Shown here: positions 33,131-35,489 of the stretch, piece by piece | How the letters are laid out: each line of letters starts with the position of its first letter | Numbering within the stretch: the first letter of the stretch is position 1 | Assembly: GCA_023447635.1 (NCBI GenBank) | Contig: JAEXNA010000151.1 | Location: forward strand, 1 to 35,489 | Length of the DNA: 35,489 nucleotides | Source of the DNA: Vulcanimicrobiota bacterium | GTDB taxonomy: Bacteria; Vulcanimicrobiota; Xenobia; Xenobiales; JADMJV01 | Direction: 5' to 3' | Program-made: the position numbers and the translations under genes | The notes under the pieces: generated by a model | Databases searched by the model: none | The model's input: the letters and a program-made list of their open reading frames with translations, nothing else | Told to the model about the DNA's origin: nothing

Positions 33131-34714
33131 GTGGCCAAGTCTCGCAAAAAGACATACAAATCTCGCAAGGTCGACGTAGACTTCGGCGAGCTGCAGGCCA
33201 TCGTGAGCGCAACCTCCAAGCGTGTGCTGACCGAAGAGGAGCACAAGAAGCTGATGGACAGCCACCAGCTTCTTGCTGACCTCATTTTGCCAGACTTGCA
33301 GAGCGAGACCTCCACGGCTCTCAAAGGTGCCGAGAAGCCCGAGGCCAAGGAAAAGCCACCTCGGAAACCGCCGGAGAAGAACGGAGGAAGAAGGCCTCGC
33401 AGCGACTTCAAGGCGGCCAGTACGGTCGTGGTGCCGGTGACCGATTACAGGTCGGGACAGCCTTGTCCGTGCGGCTGCGGTGGCAAGCTTTATGACTATA
33501 GTCGGGTTTCCCACTTCCGCCACTTCGTAGGCCAGGCCCCGATTCGCGTCACTCTCTACGAGCTTAAGCAGATGCGCAGCAACGGATGCGGAGCGGTGTA
33601 CGTTGCCGAGTTGCCGGAGGGGGTCGGTCCCGAGCCTTATCACCCCTCGGCGGTGAGCACTATCGGAATGAACCGGTATGGTGTTGGTCTGCCCTTCTAC
33701 CGCCAAGCCAAGCAGCTCGAGATCATGGGCACGCCCATCTCGTCATCGTCGCAGTATAAAATCGTGTCGGGCGCTGTCCCCAAGCTGCTGCCTGTCTACG
33801 ACCATCTGGTCTGGCTTGCCGCGCAGGGCAAAGTGATGTACTTCGACGACACCTCGATGAAGATTCTCGACTTCGTGCGACCCGAAGGTGACGAGCGTAC
33901 CGGTCTATTCACGACTGGCGTCGTTGCGGAGACCGATGAACGGGAGATAGCGTTGCTGTTCACAGGCCGCGAGCACGCGGGCGAGAACCGGGCCAAGCTG
34001 ATGGCGCAGCGGAGTCCCGACCTGAACGCGATGATTTTGATGAGCGACGCTCTGGCTTGTAACTTCGTCGGACTCGACGACGATGAGCTTGTCGCCAACT
34101 GCATGGCTCACGGCCGTCGAAACTTCGTGAAAATCATCGACGACTTTCCGAAGGATTGCCAAAAGGTCATCGAGGCGATTGGGGAAGCCTACTATAACGA
34201 CGGCTTCACGAAGGACTACACCGACGAACAGCGGCTGGCTTACCATCAAGAGCGCAGCGCTCCCATTATGGCGGAACTCAAGGCCTGGCTGGACGAGCAA
34301 GTCACGGCCAAGAAAACCGAGCCAAACTCGAAGCTCGGCAAGGCTATTGCCTATATGCGGTCTCACTGGAAGGCGCTAACCCTGTTCTTGCACGTGCCCG
34401 GCGCGCCGCTCGATAACAATGTTGCCGAGAGGCTGCTCAAGGGAGTGGTGCTGCACCGCAAAAACTCGCTGTTCTACCGCACGGCCGCCGGCGCCAAGAC
34501 CGGCGACATCTACATGACATTGATCCAGACTTGCCAGCGCAACGGCATCAATCCCTGGGATTACTTAACCGAGCTGCAGCTGCATTACGAGGCGGCCAAG
34601 CTCGCTCCCGCAGATTGGCTGCCCTGGACGTACAAGCTGACCCAAGCCCGGGAAGCTGTCGCGCCACCTAAACCGCCGCCGGAAAACACGGCGGAAATCC
34701 CGTCCCACGCATAG
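33131..34714 (+). CDS. tnpC: IS66-family DDE transposase TnpC
   Basis: 527 residues from GTG 33131; a TTG at 33104 would add nine residues. An N-terminal helical and basic region precedes a zinc-binding knuckle, CPCGCGG. The DDE nuclease core has Asp239 (YFDDTSMKIL), Asp306 (LMSDALACN) and Glu433 (DNNVAERLLKGVVLHRKNSL, the IS66 signature). The C-terminal IS66 tail is present (NGINPWDYLTELQ). Length is normal, and no frameshift is seen, so it should be active. It cuts and joins DNA at the ends 32218 and 34756. Confidence 0.95.
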   Translation: MAKSRKKTYKSRKVDVDFGELQAIVSATSKRVLTEEEHKKLMDSHQLLADLILPDLQSETSTALKGAEKPEAKEKPPRKPPEKNGGRRPRSDFKAASTVVVPVTDYRSGQPCPCGCGGKLYDYSRVSHFRHFVGQAPIRVTLYELKQMRSNGCGAVYVAELPEGVGPEPYHPSAVSTIGMNRYGVGLPFYRQAKQLEIMGTPISSSSQYKIVSGAVPKLLPVYDHLVWLAAQGKVMYFDDTSMKILDFVRPEGDERTGLFTTGVVAETDEREIALLFTGREHAGENRAKLMAQRSPDLNAMILMSDALACNFVGLDDDELVANCMAHGRRNFVKIIDDFPKDCQKVIEAIGEAYYNDGFTKDYTDEQRLAYHQERSAPIMAELKAWLDEQVTAKKTEPNSKLGKAIAYMRSHWKALTLFLHVPGAPLDNNVAERLLKGVVLHRKNSLFYRTAAGAKTGDIYMTLIQTCQRNGINPWDYLTELQLHYEAAKLAPADWLPWTYKLTQAREAVAPPKPPPENTAEIPSHA

Positions 34715-34743
34715 GCCGCCGTCGCGACCCTATACGCGCATTG

Positions 34744-34756
34744 GTGGAAAGCACAC
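34744..34756. repeat. IS66 right terminal inverted repeat
   Basis: GTGGAAAGCACAC, the reverse complement of the left end. Confidence 0.9.
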
Positions 34757-34764
34757 CTTTTATT
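34757..34764. repeat. IS66 target-site duplication, right
   Basis: CTTTTATT; its TTA (34760-34762) is the stop codon of the leftward gene that follows. Confidence 0.9.
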
Positions 34765-35489
34765 GTTGTTCCGCGACCGGCTGACGATAATTTTTCCACA
34801 GGAGCACCTCGAGCTCACCCTGTATCGATAAGAAACTGTTCAGATCCAATTTGAAGATTTCGTTCTGCTCCACAGTGTTATCGCGAACATTCTGCAGGTA
34901 GCCATTCCATGTCGATAGTTTATGGTCAACATCTTGTTCGCACGAACCCCATTGGCTCTTTGGGACGATGGAGCCATCATTCCCACGAATTACAAAAGAC
35001 CCACGTTGATCCTCCGGCAAAGTTGCAAGGGTTTTCGACAACTCTCGAAGCAACGGCACGTTGGATGGCACGAATTGTATAAAACGGCTCTGATATTCTA
35101 AGCCGACAACCCAACCAGCTCGTTCAATCCTCGTAGGTTGTCTGGCGACAATTTCCAGCTCCTTATCCACCACCACCTCAAAGTCGGTAACCCCCGGAAC
35201 CTGGACCATGTTGACCCGGTCCAACTCCGTCGTCCCATCCACCCGCGCACTCACCACCGCGCCGACAATCGTCGAATCCTGCGCCTTGAAACTCCCCTTC
35301 GTGTAGACCAGCCCCTGGACCCGGGTGCCATCAGAGCCCTCCTGGCCCCGCCCCTGGACAACAACATCCCCCTCAGCCACCAGCGCCACGAGATCGGACT
35401 CCAGATTCATCTGCCCGGTCACCGTCACCGGCCCCCTGCCCACAATGGCGCCATTCCCCGTCACCTTCCCCGTCACCGTCAGCGGTCCG
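34760..35489 (-). CDS. Beta-helix surface protein, 5' end beyond window (copy 2)
   Basis: Open from the right edge to TAA 34762-34760. The visible N-terminal part is a repetitive beta-helix (PLTVTGKVTGNGAIVGRG, VTVTGQMNLES, VALVAEGDVVVQG, VQGLVYTKGSF, STIVGAVVS), with turns of about 18-20 residues, like the repeats of polymer-forming or pilus-associated surface proteins. After FEVVVD an unrelated C-terminal region of about 120 residues ends in a helical tail (EIFKLDLNSFLSIQGELEVL). The core matches the pseudogene at 30501-30760 almost base for base, while the C-terminal region is AT-richer and diverged. The N-terminus is unseen, so export cannot be judged. The stop codon lies inside an IS66 target duplication but was regenerated by it. 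Confidence 0.75.
   Translation of the reverse strand, partial: GPLTVTGKVTGNGAIVGRGPVTVTGQMNLESDLVALVAEGDVVVQGRGQEGSDGTRVQGLVYTKGSFKAQDSTIVGAVVSARVDGTTELDRVNMVQVPGVTDFEVVVDKELEIVARQPTRIERAGWVVGLEYQSRFIQFVPSNVPLLRELSKTLATLPEDQRGSFVIRGNDGSIVPKSQWGSCEQDVDHKLSTWNGYLQNVRDNTVEQNEIFKLDLNSFLSIQGELEVLLWKNYRQPVAEQQ

Larger units (their letters stand above)
32218..34756 (+). mobile_element. Complete IS66-family insertion sequence, 2539 bp
   Basis: Three consecutive genes in IS66 order (small HTH-type protein, Orf2/TnpB, DDE transposase). Terminal inverted repeats start GTGTGCTTTCCAC at both ends (32218-32230 and the complement of 34744-34756). It is flanked by an exact 8-bp duplication CTTTTATT (32210-32217 and 34757-34764), the size typical of IS66. 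All frames are open, so the element is probably active or a very recent arrival. It sits between the stop codons of two convergent genes without breaking either. Confidence 0.95.

Overview
The window is GC-rich, densely coded bacterial DNA. A complete tripartite efflux system (outer-membrane TolC-type channel, periplasmic adaptor, RND pump) and several lipoproteins indicate a diderm bacterium. No rRNA, tRNA or universal marker gene is visible, so I cannot name the lineage. Many genes are lineage-specific (alanine/glycine-rich glycine-zipper proteins, duplicated surface lipoproteins, a 1585-residue protein with two degenerate catalytic domains). This is more like a poorly sampled environmental phylum than a well-studied genus, but that is inference.

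Layout. 1-10878: a sensor kinase running off the left edge faces a seven-gene rightward operon: a class I methyltransferase (frameshifted), an isoprenylcysteine-type membrane methyltransferase, an OmpR-type regulator, its histidine kinase, a TolC-family channel, an RND adaptor lipoprotein and a heavy-metal-type RND pump. Starts and stops overlap or nearly touch, so this looks like one self-regulated, metal-responsive efflux unit. 10998-16400: leftward genes for the 1585-aa M48-like/ABC1-like protein and a lipoprotein with an in-frame amber codon just after its lipobox. 16724-18686: two convergent glycosyltransferase-like genes. 18852-20929: a small secreted protein convergent with a secreted Het-C/VWA7-like protein. 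21003-23559: a CobW/ZNG1-type metallochaperone GTPase directly behind a perfect Zur/Fur-like palindrome, followed by two Uma2-family genes. 23578-24020: a block of 21-bp repeats duplicated in tandem, with an intrinsic terminator that works only leftward. 24142-26855: a small cysteine-containing secreted protein and three Ala/Gly-rich proteins ending at a strong terminator. 26936-28549: a leftward HNH-endonuclease-like gene.

28749-35489 is the most unusual part. It holds two copies of a convergent gene pair: a rightward lipoprotein (cadherin-like domain plus beta-helix) facing a leftward beta-helix gene. The outer arms of the pair (lipoprotein N-terminal part, beta-helix core of the partner) are nearly identical between copies. 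The inner core, made of the two 3' ends, is AT-richer and strongly diverged. The first copy's leftward gene is truncated and frameshifted. In the second copy a complete IS66-family element with 8-bp target duplications sits in the terminator between the two genes. This pattern suggests gene conversion or cassette exchange that keeps the arms uniform while the paired C-termini vary.
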